Assembly: GCF_033807715.1 (NCBI RefSeq)
Contig: NC_084587.1
Coordinates: 13,683,017-13,747,016 of the forward strand
Length of the DNA: 64,000 bases
Source of the DNA: Cololabis saira
Lineage: Eukaryota > Chordata > Actinopteri > Beloniformes > Belonidae
Direction of reading: 5' to 3'
Shown here: piece after piece, positions 13,324 through 25,845 of the stretch
Numbering within the stretch: the first letter of the stretch is position 1
How the letters are laid out: the number at the start of each line of letters is the position of its first letter
Program-made: the position numbers and the translations under genes
The notes under the pieces: model-generated
Database searches by the model: none
What the model was told of the DNA's origin: nothing
The model's input: only the letters and a program-made list of their open reading frames with translations

Positions 13324-13518
13324 GTCATTTCTATTTGACCTACTGACTTATGCGAGACCAACATATCGATATTTAGTAATGTAAGTCTGGAGCTGTTTTT
13401 TCTAATTTTTTTAAATATTTGTAAGTTATAAATATTAGTAAAACCCTACTATTTTAATTATTACTTTTTCTGTAACCATTCTGCCAAGGTTGTAACCGGG
13501 CTGAGCGGGGAATATTTC

Positions 13519-13805
13519 TGACGTCACCACATTACAGGGAGCTGATTGGTCGGGGGGCGGGGCCGTCATCACCCTACTCGCCACCGATTGGTCGGGGGGC
13601 GGGGCCGTCATCACCCTACTCGCCACTGATTGGTCGGGGGGCGGGGCCGTCATCACCCTACTCGCCACCGATTGGTCGGGGGGCGGGGCCGTCATCACCC
13701 TACTCGCCACCGATTGGTCGGGGGGCGGGGCCGGCAGACGTTTGAATCAGGAAGCGGGAGTCAGCGCGAGAGCGACTGGCGGCTCGTGGCGATTTTATTA
13801 TAAAA
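13519..13805 (+). promoter_or_regulatory. promoter-like block: CRE, five CCAAT/GC-box units, TATA
   Basis: Intact CRE TGACGTCA at 13519-13526; five tandem 42-bp units at 13544-13733, each with ATTGG (reverse CCAAT box) immediately followed by GGGGCGGGGC (Sp1-type GC box); then a GC-rich spacer and TATAAAA at 13799-13805. The order resembles a core promoter. Activity is inference. The 14-residue reading of the array on the other strand is a by-product of a 42-bp unit. Confidence 0.5.
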
Positions 13806-16369
13806 AAGGGACAACCAATCAGAAGAAGGGGCGGGGCTAATTCAGGCCAAAGAAGCTCAAGGACTCATTGCAGAGTCCCTTGACACCACCTACGACTTCC
13901 TATGTCAAACCATTCCAAAGTTATAGCAGAAAATCGGGACAACCAATCAGAAGAAGGGGCGGGGCTAATTAAGCCCAACGAAGCTTAAGAACTCATTACA
14001 GAGTCCCATGACACCAACCACGACTTCCTATGTCAAACCATTCAAAAGTTATGGCAGATAAAAGTATTCTAGGGGGCGCTGTTGAGCCGTTAGGCCACGC
14101 CCATTAATGCAAACCATGAAATATCAAAGTTATCACCAAGTCTGGCTTGCATGCAAAATTTGGTGACTTTTGGAGAACTATCAAATATGGACCAATCACA
14201 TGAAGGGGGGGCGCGCCTTTTGGCGTCTAGCGTCGCCACGGTAACACTTTTGAAAGAGAAAAGTAATGCGTGGTGTCGCAGGATGTAGACGCACATTTTG
14301 ATGTATAACACACCTGGGTGCACGTTACGGTTCGGGCTGAATTAACTGCCGAAGGAATGGCATAAATTTCGCCAAAATGACACAATTTATTCAAAATGGC
14401 CGACATCCTGTTCGGTTTCGGCCATGGCTCCAAGAGACTTTTCTTTAAGTTGTGCCATGATACAGGTGTGTAGCGATTTTCGTGCATGTACGTCAAACCG
14501 TATTGTGGGGCTTGAGGCACAAAGTTTTCCGGGGGGCGCTGTTGAGCCATTTTGCCACGCCCATTAATGCAAACCATGAAATATCAAATTTATCGCCAGG
14601 CCTGGCTTGCATGCCAAATTTGGTGCCTTTTGGGGAACTATCAAATATGGACCAATCAGATGAAGGGGGGGTGCGCTTGTTGGCGTCTAGCGTCGCCACG
14701 GTAACACTTTTCAAAGAGAAAAGTAATGCGTGTAGTCGCAGGATGGAGACGCACATTTTGATGTATAACACATCTGGGTTCACAATACGGTTCGGGCTGA
14801 ATTAATTCTCGAAGGAATGGCATATATTGCTCCAAAATTACGCAATTAATTCAGAATGTTCAAAATGGCCGACTTCCTGTTCGGTTTCGGCCATGGCGCC
14901 AAGAGACTTTTCTTTTAGTTGCGACATGATACAGGAGTGTACCGATTTTCGTTCAGGTACGTCAAACCGTATTATGGGGCTTGAGGCTCAAAGTTTTTTC
15001 TGTCTGAAGCAACGAGATGAAGGGTGGGCGCGCTTTTTGGCGTCTAGCGTCGCCACGGTAACGCTTTTGAAAGAGAAAAGTAATGCGTGTGGTCGCAGGA
15101 GGGAGACGCACATTTTGATGTATAACACACCTGGGGGCACGTTACGGTTCGGGCTGAATTAACTTTCGAAGGAATGGCATAAATTTCGCCAAAATGACAC
15201 GATTAATTCAAAATGGCCGACTTCCTGTTCGGTTTCGGCCATGTCGCCAAGAGACTTTTGTTTAAGTTGTCCCATGATACAGGTGTGTACCGATTTTCGT
15301 GCATGTACGTCAAACCGTATCGTGGGGCTTGAGGCACAAAGTTTTCAAGGGGGCGCTGTTGAGCCATTTTACCACGCCCATTAATGCAAACAATTAAATA
15401 TCAAATTTTTCGCCAGGCCTGACTTGGGTGCAAAATTTGGTGACTTTTTGGGCATGTTAAGGGGGGCAAAAGGGCCATCACTTTGTCAGAAGAAAAATAA
15501 TAATAATAATTAAAGCTGCAAGCAGCAATGAACGGGCCCTCGCACTCACGTCAACCGCCCCCCATAAGCATATCAGAAATGACACCACCCACGACTTCCT
15601 ATGTCAAACCCTTCAAAAGTTATAGCAGAAAAAAGGGACGACCAGTCAGAAGAAGGGGCGGGGCTAATTCAGGGCAAAGAAGATCAAGGACTCATTACAG
15701 AGTCCCATGACACCACCCACGACTCTCTATGTCAAAACATTCAAAAGTTATAGCAGAAAATAGGGACAACCAATCAGAAAAAGGGACTGGGCTAATTGTC
15801 ACCAATTATGGTCAAGGACTCAATGCCGAGTCCCATGACACCACCCACGACTCTCTATGTCAAACCTTTCAAAAGTTATGGCAGAAAAAAGTATTCTAGG
15901 GGGCGCTGTTGAGCCGTGAGGACACGCCCATTAATGCAAACCATGAAAAAAAAAATCTGATCACTCAAATGAACGACGATCATACAGTACAGCTGTATCT
16001 CATGGTCCAGAATGTATGATATTATATTAATCTATTATACCATATTATATTACATGTTGTTATTTCATATTAGCGTACCCAGTAATATAGCATATTGTAT
16101 TATTGCATTGTATGTTGCTTCATTTCATATATTTTTGACTGTATTATATTGTAAAATTATATATCATAGCGATTGCATTATTATATAATTTCAATTTATA
16201 ACACTAATATACAATTCCTCACACACACACTCCTTCCAAATGTTTCTTTTTTTTCTCCATTATGACAATTGTATGCTGTCATCCGTTATGTTTTTTGTTT
16301 TTAAGCTTGTTATGTCTGTTATTCAAATATATTAATACATTCATTAATATGCTATACTGTATTTTGTAT

Positions 16370-16490
<121 letters not shown>

Positions 16491-16710
16491 ATACCTGAAG
16501 TGTGACTACCTGCAGAACGTATTTTAGCATGAAAGCTTGCATATTTAACGTACATCAAGCATCCTGTATCATAGCTACATGTCTGCCGTTTGTAACAAAG
16601 CGAACCGCGTGAAAATCGGTTGAAAATCAAGTGAGTTATAGTTATTTTACTTATGCAGACACCTCCTTCCACAATAGAAGTGAACGCTCTAGAGTTAAAG
16701 CGATACCGAT

Positions 16711-16776
16711 CCAAGATGGCGGCCACGCCCGACGTTCTCAGGCAGTCAATGCGGCGCCTCGACCAAGATGGCGGCC
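16711..16776 (+). promoter_or_regulatory. paired YY1-type sites
   Basis: CCAAGATGGCGGCC occurs at 16711-16724 and 16763-16776, each containing the YY1 consensus AAGATGGCGGC. A GC-rich stretch follows. The same pair is in copies D and G. Confidence 0.5.
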
Positions 16777-16965
16777 GCGCTGAACATCAGCCCCTCCCTC
16801 CGCGGGAGCTGCGCGCGCAAACTCCACTCAAATTCAAAAGTTATGGCAGAAAATCGGGACAACCAATCAGAAGAAGGGGAAAGAGAAAAGAAATGTGCGT
16901 CGTCACAGGACAGAGACGAACATTTTGATGTAAAAAAAACACAAAAATTGCTGACAAAATTTTTG

Positions 16966-17040
16966 GCATATAAAGCCAGGCTTGAACTCTCGACCTCTGG
17001 CAGCAAAGACCGCAATAATCTGGCTGAGCTAAGTCTCAGC
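16966..17040 (-). repeat. tRNA-like block, type 2 (copy C)
   Basis: Minus strand has TTAGCTCAGCCAGATTA (A-box-like) and GAGTTCAAGCC (weak B box) with a TCTTT/AGAGG arm enclosing GCTGCC. The acceptor stem is not pairable. Confidence 0.5.
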
Positions 17041-17253
17041 TATTCCTTTTATTTGACCTACTGGCTTAGGACAGACCAAAATAGCGATAAAATGTCTGGA
17101 ACTTTTTTTTTCCTAATTTTTTAAATATTTGTAAGTTATGAATATTAGTAAAACCCTACTATTTAAATTATTACTTTTTCTGTAACCATTCTGCCAAGGT
17201 TGTAACCGGGCTGAGCCGGGAATATTTCTGAAGTCACCACATTACAGGGAGCT

Positions 17254-17473
17254 GATTGGTCGGGGGGCGGGGCCGTCATCACCCTACTCGCCACTGATTG
17301 GTCGGGGGGCGGCGCCGTCATCACCCTACTCGCCACTGATTGGTCGGGGGGCGGGGCCGCCATCACCCTACTCGCCACTGATTGGTCAGGGGGCGGGGCC
17401 GGCAGACGTTTGAATCAGGAAGCGGGAGTCAGCGCGAGAGCGACTGGCGGCTCGCGGCAATTTTATTATAAAA
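17254..17473 (+). promoter_or_regulatory. promoter-like block: four CCAAT/GC-box units and TATA (copy C)
   Basis: Four 42-bp ATTGG/GC-box units at 17254-17400 and TATAAAA at 17467-17473. The preceding CRE has decayed to TGAAGTCA. Confidence 0.45.
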
Positions 17474-20054
17474 AAAGGACAACCAATCAGAAGAAGGGGC
17501 GGGGCTAATTCAGGCCAATGAAGGTCAAGGACTCCATAAAGAATCTGATGACACCACCCACGACTCTCTATGTCAAACCATTCAAAAGTTATAGCAGAAA
17601 ATCGGGACAACCAATCAGAAGAAGGGGCGGGGCTAATTAAGGCCAACGAAGCTTAAGGACTCATTACAGAGTCCCATGACACCACCCACGACTCTCTATG
17701 TGAAACCATTCAAAAGTTATGGCAGAGAAAAGTATTCTAGGGGGCGCTGTTGAGCCGTTAGGCCACGCCCATTAATGGAAACCATGAAATATCACATTTA
17801 TCGCCAGGCCTGGCTTGCATGCAAATTTTGGTGACTTTTGGAGAACTATCAAATATGGCCCAATCAGATGAAGGGTGGGTGCGCTTTTTCGCGTCTAGCG
17901 TCGCCACGGTAACACTTTTGAAAGAGAAAAGTAATGCGTGGTGTCTCACGATGGAGACGCACATTTTGGTGTATAACACACCTGGGTGCACGTTACGGTT
18001 CGGGCTGAATTAACTGCCGAAGGAATGGCATAAATTGCGCCAAAATTACACAATTAATTCAAAATGGCTGACTTCCTGTTCGGTTTCGGCCATGGCTCCA
18101 AGAGACTTTTCTTTAAGTTGCGACATGATACAGGTGTGTATCGATTTTCGTGCATGTACGTCAAACCGTATTGTGGGGCTTGAGGCACAAAGTTTTCCGG
18201 GGGGCGCTGTTGAGCCATTTTGCCACGCCCATTAATGCAAACCATGAAATATCAAATTTATCGCCAGGCCTGGCTTGCATGCCAAATTTGGTGCCTTTTG
18301 GGGAACTATCAAATATGGACCAATCAGATGAAGGGGGGGTGCGCTTGTTGGCGTCTAGCGTCACTACGGTAACACTTTCGAAAGAGAAAAGTAATGCGTG
18401 TAGTCGCAGGATGGAGACGCACATTTTGATGTATAACACATCTGGGTTCACGATACGGTTCGGGCTGAATTAACTCTCGAAGGAATGGCATATATTGCTC
18501 CAAAATTACGCAATTAATTCAGAATGTTCAAAATGGCCGACTTCCTGTTCGGTTTCGGCCATGGCGCCAAGAGACTTTTCTTTTAGTTGCGACATGATAC
18601 AGGTGTGTACCGATTTTCGTTCATGTACGTCAAACCGTATTATGGGGCTTGAGGCACAAAGTTTTTTCTGTTGAACCAATCAGATGAAGGGTGGGCGCAC
18701 TTTTTGGCGTCTAGCGCCGCCACGGTAACGCTTTTGAAAGAGAAAAGTAATGCGTGTTGTCGCAGGATGGAGACGCACATTTTGATGTATAACACACTTG
18801 GGGGCACGTTACGGTTCGGGCTGAATTAACTTTCGAAGGAATGGCATAAATTTCGCCAAAATGACACGACTAATTCAAAATGGCCGACATCCTGTTCGGT
18901 TTCGGGCATGACCCCAAGAGACTTTTGTTTAAGTTGTCCCATGATACAGGTGTGTACTGATTTTCGTGCATGTACGTCAAATCGTATCGTGGGGCTTGAG
19001 GCACAAAGTTTTCTGGGGGGCGCTGTTGAGCCATTTTGCCACGCCCATTAATGCAAACCTTTAAATATCAAATTTTTCGCCAGGCCTGACTAGGGTGCAA
19101 AATTTGGTGACTTTTTGGGCATGTTAAGGGGGGCAAAAAGGCCTTCACTTTGTCAGGAAAATAATAATAATAATAATAATAATAATAATTAAAGCTGCAA
19201 GCAGCAATGAACGGGCCCTCGCACTCACGTCAACCGCCCCCCATAAGCATATCAGAAATGACACCACCCACGACTTCCTATGTCAAACCCTTCAAAAGTT
19301 ATAGCAGAAAAAAGGGACGACCAGTCAGAAGAAGGGGCGGGGCTAATTCAGGGCAAAGAAGATCAAGGACTCATTACAGAGTCCCATGACACCACCCACG
19401 ACTCTCTATGTCAAAACATTCAAAAGTTATAGCAGAAAATAGGGACAACCAATCAGAAAAAGGGACTGGGCTAATTGTCACCAATTATGGTCAAGGACTC
19501 AATGCCGAGTCCCATGACACCACCCACGACTCTCTATGTCAAACCTTTCAAAAGTTATGGCAGAAAAAAGTATTCTAGGGGGCGCTGTTGAGCCGTGAGG
19601 ACACGCCCATTAATGCAAACCATGAAAAAAAAAATCAGATCACTCAAATGAACGACGATCATACAGTACAGCTGTATCTCATGGTCCAGAATGTATGATA
19701 TTATATTAATCTATTATACCATATTATATTACATGTTGTTATTTCATATTAGCGTACCCAGTAATATAGCATATTGTATTATTGCATTGTATGTTGCTTC
19801 ATTTCATATATTTTTGACTGTATTATATTGTAAAATGATATATCATAGCGATTGCATTATTATATAATTTCAATTTATAACACTAATATACAATTCCTCA
19901 CACACACACTCCTTCCAAATGTTTCTTTTTTTTCTCCATTATGACAATTGTATGCTGTCATCCATTATGTTTTTTGTTTTTAAGCTTGTTATGTCTGTTA
20001 TTCAAATATATTAATACATTCATTAATATGCTATACTGTATTTTGTATTGTGTA

Positions 20055-20166
<112 letters not shown>

Positions 20167-20383
20167 CCTGAAGTGTGACTACCTGCAGAACGTATTTTAG
20201 CATGAAAGCTTGCATATTTAACGTACATCAAGCATCCTGTATCATAGCTACATGTCTGCCGTTTGTAACAAAGCAAACCGCGTGAAAATCGGTTGAAAAT
20301 CAAGTGAGTTATAGTTATTTTACTTATGCAGACACCTCCTTCCACAATAGAAGTGAACGCTCTAGAGTTAAAGCGATACCGAT

Positions 20384-20449
20384 CCAAGATGGCGGCCACG
20401 CCCGACGTTCTCAGGCAGTCAATGCGGCGCCTCGACCAAGATGGCGGCC
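20384..20449 (+). promoter_or_regulatory. paired YY1-type sites (copy D)
   Basis: CCAAGATGGCGGCC at 20384-20397 and 20436-20449. Confidence 0.5.
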
Positions 20450-20640
20450 GCGCTGAACATCAGCCCCTCCCCCCGCGGGAGCTGCGCGCGCAAACTCCAC
20501 TCAAATTCAAAAGTTATGGCAGAAAATCGGGACAACCAATCAGAAGAAGGGGAAAGAGAAAAGTAATGTGCGTCGTCACAGGACAGAGACGAACATTTTG
20601 ATGTAAAAAAAAACACAAAAATTGCTGACAAAAATTTTGG

Positions 20641-20714
20641 AATATCAAGCCAGGCTTGAACTCTCGACCTCTGGCAGCAAAGACCGCAATAATCTGGCTG
20701 AGCTAAGTCTCAGC
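20641..20714 (-). repeat. tRNA-like block, type 2 (copy D)
   Basis: Same layout as the copy C block, with A- and B-box-like strings on the minus strand. Confidence 0.5.
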
Positions 20715-20936
20715 TATTCCTTTCATTTGACCTACTGGGTTAGGATAGACCAACATAGCGATAAAATGTCTGGAACTTTTTTTTCCTAATTTTTTAAATA
20801 TTTGTAAGTTATAAATATTAGTAAAACCCTACTATTTAAATTATTACTTTTTTTGTAACCATTCTGCCAAGGTTGTAACCGGGCTGAGCCGGGAATATTT
20901 CTGAAGTCACCACATTACAGGGAGCTGATTGGTCGG

Positions 20937-21146
20937 GGGGCGGGGCCGTCATCACCCTACTCGCCACTGATTGGTCGGGGGGCGGGGCCGTCATCACCCT
21001 ACTCGCCACTGATTGGTCGGGGGGCGGGGCCACCATCACCCTACTCGCCACTGATTGGTCAGGGGGCGGGGCCGGCAGACGTTTGAATCAGGAAGCGGGA
21101 GTCAGCGCGAGAGCGACTGGCGGCTCGCGGCAATTTTATTATAAAA
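20937..21146 (+). promoter_or_regulatory. promoter-like block: four CCAAT/GC-box units and TATA (copy D)
   Basis: Four ATTGG/GC-box units at 20937-21073 and TATAAAA at 21140-21146; the CRE position reads TGAAGTCA. Confidence 0.45.
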
Positions 21147-21967
21147 AAAGGACAACCAATCAGAAGAAGGGGCGGGGCTAATTCAGGCCAATGAAGTTCA
21201 AGGACTCCATAAAGAATCTGATGACACCACCCACGACTCTCTATGTCAAACCATTCAAAAGTTATAGCAGAAAATCGGGACAACCAATCAGAAGAAGGGG
21301 CGGGGCTAATTAAGGCCAACTAAGCTTAAGGACTCATTACAGAATCCCATGACACCACCCACGACTTCCTATGTCAAACCATTCAAAAGTTATGGCAGAT
21401 AAAAGTATTCTAGGGGGGGCTGTTGAGCCGTTAGGCCACGCCCATTAATGCAAACCAAGAAATATCAAATTTATCGCCAAGTCTGTCTTGCATGCAAAAT
21501 TTGGTGACTTTTGGAGAACTATCAAATATGGACCAATCACATGAAGGGGGGGGCGCGCCTTTTGGCGTCTAGCGTCGCCACGGTAACACTTTTGAAAGAG
21601 AAAAGTAATGCGTGGTGTTGTGCGTCGCCCATGTGAAATCTGGACTTATAAATGTATGAATATTTTGTGATTTTGAGGACCTGTAAAACCAGACTTTGCC
21701 CCTTCTTCCTGAAGTCCTGCGACCCCCTGCTGCTAACTCCTGGTTATCTCGGCCTGGGTCGAGATAGCCCGTTTACGACCCCCACGGCATGGCCGGAGAT
21801 CAAAACAAGGACCCAGCAGGGTTTCTGCCAGGGAAAACAGACTTCCTTGGGGTTTTATGACACCTAAGCAGGGGTCGGGATGCAGCGGAGCCCTAAAACC
21901 AGACCTCAAAATGGTACTGCTTCTTTGAACCCCCCCCCCCTTTTCCGCTTTAATGTGCCTCATAAAA

Positions 21968-22069
21968 TGGCGCCGTTGCCTGAACTACAACCCCCAGCAT
22001 GCCTTGCGGGGGGGGGGGTGGCGCCTACAAGCGCGCGCATCCAATCGCAATGAGGCACCGATGACGTCA
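21968..22069 (+). promoter_or_regulatory. CpG-rich promoter-like segment in the LTR-like element
   Basis: Contains ATGGCGCC, ACTACAACCCCCAGCATGCC at 21984-22003 (two mismatches to the ZNF143-type site ACTACAATTCCCAGCATGCC), CCAAT at 22041 and a perfect CRE TGACGTCA at 22062-22069 within about 100 bp. Promoter function is inferred. Confidence 0.5.
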
Positions 22070-23198
22070 CTGCAGCGCGCGTAGGATCAAAACCCCTGCC
22101 GCTGCTTCTCCTCTCCTCTCTTCCGATCACCCTCTCATCCGAGCTGGATCGTTTGGCTCTGGGCCAAGATCCCATCTCCCTTTCTCCCCCCGGCTGGGGG
22201 GAGGTGTAAGGCCCCATCGGGCCGCTCCGGTGGACCTGCAGCCCGTTGAAGCCGCGGTGCACGGAGCCGCCCCCATCAGCTCCCGGTCTCAACTTTTCAT
22301 CCAGAGTCCTGCTTCACGTGTCCCCGGTCCCTGGGAGCTGGAAAGGGGGGGGAAGCCGCTCCGAAGCTCGGCCCCGGCCCAGGGTGAGACCCGTTCTTCT
22401 TTCCTAACCTCTCTCTCTGCTCTTAAAACTTCACCTGAAAGGACCTGTGGACAGCCTGCCCCGCGCAGAACCGAGACGCATCCCGCTGCCCGTCCCGGGG
22501 CCACGCGCTCAGGCCGACGGGCACCAGCACTCAGAAGAAGTAGACTGGCCCCGCGCGCCCCCGAGACGACGTGATAGCCTCCGGACCGGAGCCGGAGCGC
22601 CGGCTGCTTCAGCTGTACCCCCGTCCTCTCGTGATTCCAGAGTCAGGAGGAGGAGCGGGAGAGGCGGGAGGACTCTCTGGGATCGGACTCCGACCAAAGA
22701 CCCGGCAGGAACCCCTGATCGGCACCCGGAGACCCGAGGAGGCGTGAGGTTTTGAGACCTGGGTGTATGAGTTTAACTGGGAGTGTTACAGAGCTAAATC
22801 TGTGTTCAGAGCTGAGATTACACCACCATCATTATAAGGACTGTTTTCATTAATTTGTAGTCACTACTTTCTGCTAGTCATTCATGTTTTAAAGCGCTGT
22901 TTTCTGCAGTTGATCACGGTTTAACACCGGGATCACCATCCGTTCTAATTGCACGTGGCCAAGAGGGCGCGTCCATCTTTAAAAGACCACAGGAGCCCCG
23001 TTTGAACTGTAGATGTTCTGTATCTTCGTTATTATTGCTTGATTTCTTTTCTTTTTCATTCCATGCATTTAACGTTTATGTTTCATTTTATTGATTGTTG
23101 TTTTTCTAGTTAATTAATTGTTTTACGGATACTTAAGCCATTTCTGCCATCAGATTTATTTGGGTGTTGCGTTTATCATCTTTTGACACCCGTATGTA

Positions 23199-23204
23199 AA
23201 TAAA
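23199..23204 (+). terminator. candidate polyadenylation signal of the LTR-like element
   Basis: AATAAA followed about 20 bp later by GAGTGGTTGTGTT, a GT-rich downstream element. Confidence 0.5.
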
Positions 23205-24772
23205 TTCTGATTGATTTCTTTATGAGTGGTTGTGTTATTTCATGCAAGATTTGGTCACAAATTGATTTGTTTAAGCAGAGCCTAGTGTTCGGATATCACG
23301 CCTTCACTGTTATTCTGTAAGATTTGCTGTTCTGCAGGATAATTCAAATCATAATGAGACTGATTTTCTGCTGTTAGTTATCGAATTCCACCGGAAGTAA
23401 GGCCCCGGCGGTGGTGCCCCTACGAGAATTATCATTTTTGATAATACAATTTGATAAATAGTCAACTTTATTAATTATTAATAATTCTTTAATAGAATTA
23501 TCATTAGCCTTGATAACTGGACAGCCAAGCTACCTATGAGTTGCACAACAGTGGTGTCGCAGGATGTAGATGCACATTTTGATGTATAACACACCTGGGT
23601 GCACGTTACGGTTCGGGCTGAATTAACTGCCGAAGGAATGGCATAAATTTCGCCAAAATTACACAATTTATTCAAAATGGCCGACATCCTGTTCGGTTTC
23701 GGCCATGGCTCCAAGAGACTTTTCTTTAAGTTGTGCCATGATACAGGTGTGTAGCGATTCTCGTGCATGTACGTCAAACCGTATTGTGGGGCTTGAGGCA
23801 CAAAGTTTTCCGGGGGGCGCTGTTGAGCCATTTTGCCACGCCCATTAATGCAAACCATGAAATATCAAATTTATCTCCAGGCCTGGCTTGCGTGCCAAAT
23901 TTGGTGCCTTTTGGGGAACTATCAAATATGGACCAATCAGATGAAGGGGGGGTGCGCTTGTTGGTGTCTAGCGTCGCCACGGTAACACTTTTCAAAGAGA
24001 AAAGTAATGCGTGTAGTCGCAGGATGGAGACGCACATTTTGATGTATAACACATCTGGGTTCACGATACGGTTCGGGCTGAATTAACTCTCGAAGGAATG
24101 GCATATATTGCTCCAAAATTACGCAATTAATTCAGAATGTTCAAAATGGCCGACTTCCTGTTCGGTTTCGGCCATGGCGCCAAGAGACTTTTCTTTTAGT
24201 TGCGACATAATACAGGAGTGTACCGATTTTCATTCATGTACGTCAAACCGTATTATGGGGCTTGAGGCACAAAGTTTTTTCTGTCGAACCAATCAGATGA
24301 AGGGTGGGCGCGCTTTTTGGCGTCTAGCGCCGCCACGGTAACGCTTTTGAAAGAGAAAAGTAATGCGTGTTGTCGCAGGATGGAGACGCACATTTTGATG
24401 TATAACACACTTGGGGGCACGTTACGGTTCGGGCTGAATTAACTTTCGAAGGAATGGCATAAATTTCGCCAAAATGACACGACTAATTCAAAATGGCCGA
24501 CTTCCTGTTCGGTTTCGGGCATGACGCCAAGAGACTTTTCTTTCAGTTGCGCCATGATACAGGTGTGTACCGATTTTCGTGCATGTACGTCAAACCGTAT
24601 CGTGGGGCTTGAGGCACAAAGTTTTCAAGGGGGCGCTGTTGAGCCATTTTGCCACGCCCATTAATGCAAACCATTAAATATCAAATTTTTCGCCAGGCCT
24701 GACTAGGGTGCAAAATTTGGTGACTTTTTGGGCACGTTTAGGGGGGCAAAAAGGCCCTCCTTTCGTCAGAAA

Positions 24773-24805
<33 letters not shown>

Positions 24806-24810
24806 GCGAA

Positions 24811-24860
24811 GAATTCCTACAGATACAATAGGGCCTTCGCACTGAAGGTGCTCGGGCCCT
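24811..24860 (+). repeat. tail hairpin unit, single (copy D end)
   Basis: AATTCCTACAGATACAATAG followed by GGGCCTTCGCACT and its imperfect inverted partner AGGTGCTCGGGCCC, ending at CTAA and joined directly to the copy E head. Confidence 0.8.
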
Positions 24861-25770
24861 AATTAAAGCTGCAAGCAGCGATGAACGGGCCCTCGCACTC
24901 ACGGCCACCGCCCCCATAAGCATATCAGAAATGACACCACCCACGACTTCCTATGTCAAACCATTCAAAAGTTATAGCAGAAAAAATGAACAACCAATCA
25001 GAAGAAGGGGCGGGGCTAAATCAGGCCAATGAAGGTCAATGACTCCATACAGAGTCTGATGACACCACCCACGACTCTCTATGTCAAACCATTCAAAAGT
25101 TATAGCAGAAAATCGGGACAGCCAATCAGAAGAAGGGGCGGGGCTAATTCAGGCCAATGAAAGTCAAGGACTCCATACAGAATCTTATGACACCACCCAG
25201 GACTCTATGTCAAACCATTCCAAAGTTATAGCAGAAAATCGGGACAACCAATCAGAAGAAGGGGCGGGGTTAATTTTCACCAATTATGGTCAAGGACTCT
25301 ATACAGAGTCCCATGACACCACCCACGACTCTTTATGTCAAACCTTTCAAAAGTTATAGCAGGAAATAGGGACAACCAATCAGAAGAAGGGGCGGGGCTA
25401 ATTCAGGCCAATGAAGGTCAAGGACTCAATACAGAGTCCCATGACACCACCCACGACTGTTTATGTCAAACCTTTCAAAAGTTATGGCAGAGAAAAGTAT
25501 TCTAGGGGGCGCTGTTGAGCCGTTAGGCCACGCCCATTAATGCACACCATGAAACATCAAATTTATCGCCAGGCCTGCCTTGCATGCAAAATTCGGTGAC
25601 TTTTGGGGAACTATCAAATATGGACCAATCAGATGAAGGGGGGCGCACTTTTTGGCGTCGAGTGTTGCCACGGTAACACTTTTGAATGAGAAAAGTAATG
25701 CGCGTCGTCGCAAGATGGAGACGCATATTTTGATGTTAAAAAAAAACACAAAAATTTCTGACAATAAACT

Positions 25771-25845
25771 TTGCATTGTGCTGGGATCGAACCCGCGACC
25801 TCTCACATGAAAGACGGTGACGTTACCCCTGTGCCACGAATCAGC
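25771..25845 (-). repeat. tRNA-like block, type 3
   Basis: Minus strand reads TGGCACAGGGGTAACG (A-box-like), an arm TCTTT/AGAGG enclosing CATGTG, and a perfect B box GGTTCGATCCC. Of the five tRNA-like blocks it has the best B box, but it lacks a pairable acceptor stem. Confidence 0.55.

Larger units (their letters stand above)
12253..15509 (+). repeat. concatemer copy B
   Basis: Head at 12253, CCAAT/GC units to about 12620, body units to 13220, then a tRNA-like block (13247-13323), a CRE plus five-unit CCAAT/GC array (13519-13733), TATAAAA at 13799, more head-type units, and body units to 15480. The part from about 13930 to 15487 is nearly identical to 26930-28513 in copy E, including the shared ATCAAAGTTATCACCAAGTC. 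Confidence 0.8.
21616..23550 (+). mobile_element. solo-LTR-like element, 1935 bp, 4-bp target duplication
   Basis: Begins TGTTGTGC and ends GCACAACA, a perfect 8-bp inverted repeat with TG...CA termini. It is flanked by GTGG at 21612-21615 and 23551-23554. Removing it restores the uninterrupted repeat sequence GCGTGGTGTCGCAGG seen in sister copies. Inside are a GC-rich promoter-like part (21960-22130), a candidate splice donor AGG|GTGAGA at 22384, and AATAAA at 23199-23204 followed by a GT-rich stretch, as expected for a U3-R-U5 arrangement on the plus strand. There is no gag, pol or env sequence. A solo LTR of an LTR retroelement or endogenous retrovirus is the best reading; class is unresolved. 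Confidence 0.8.

Noticed and set aside
13544..13733. CRISPR-like or coding 14-residue repeat array
   Set aside because: The 42-bp units are contiguous with no spacers, and the protein repeat is just the 42-bp unit read in frame. It is a tandem CCAAT/GC-box array in a eukaryote.
22230..22755. Arginine/proline-rich open frames of 100-114 codons in the GC-rich insert
   Set aside because: Long frames are expected by chance in CpG-rich DNA, several frames overlap on both strands, and the segment behaves as an LTR promoter/leader.
25771..25845. Functional tRNA gene
   Set aside because: A and B boxes are good, but the acceptor stem cannot pair and no 3' terminator run is placed correctly; it is treated as a tRNA-derived relic.
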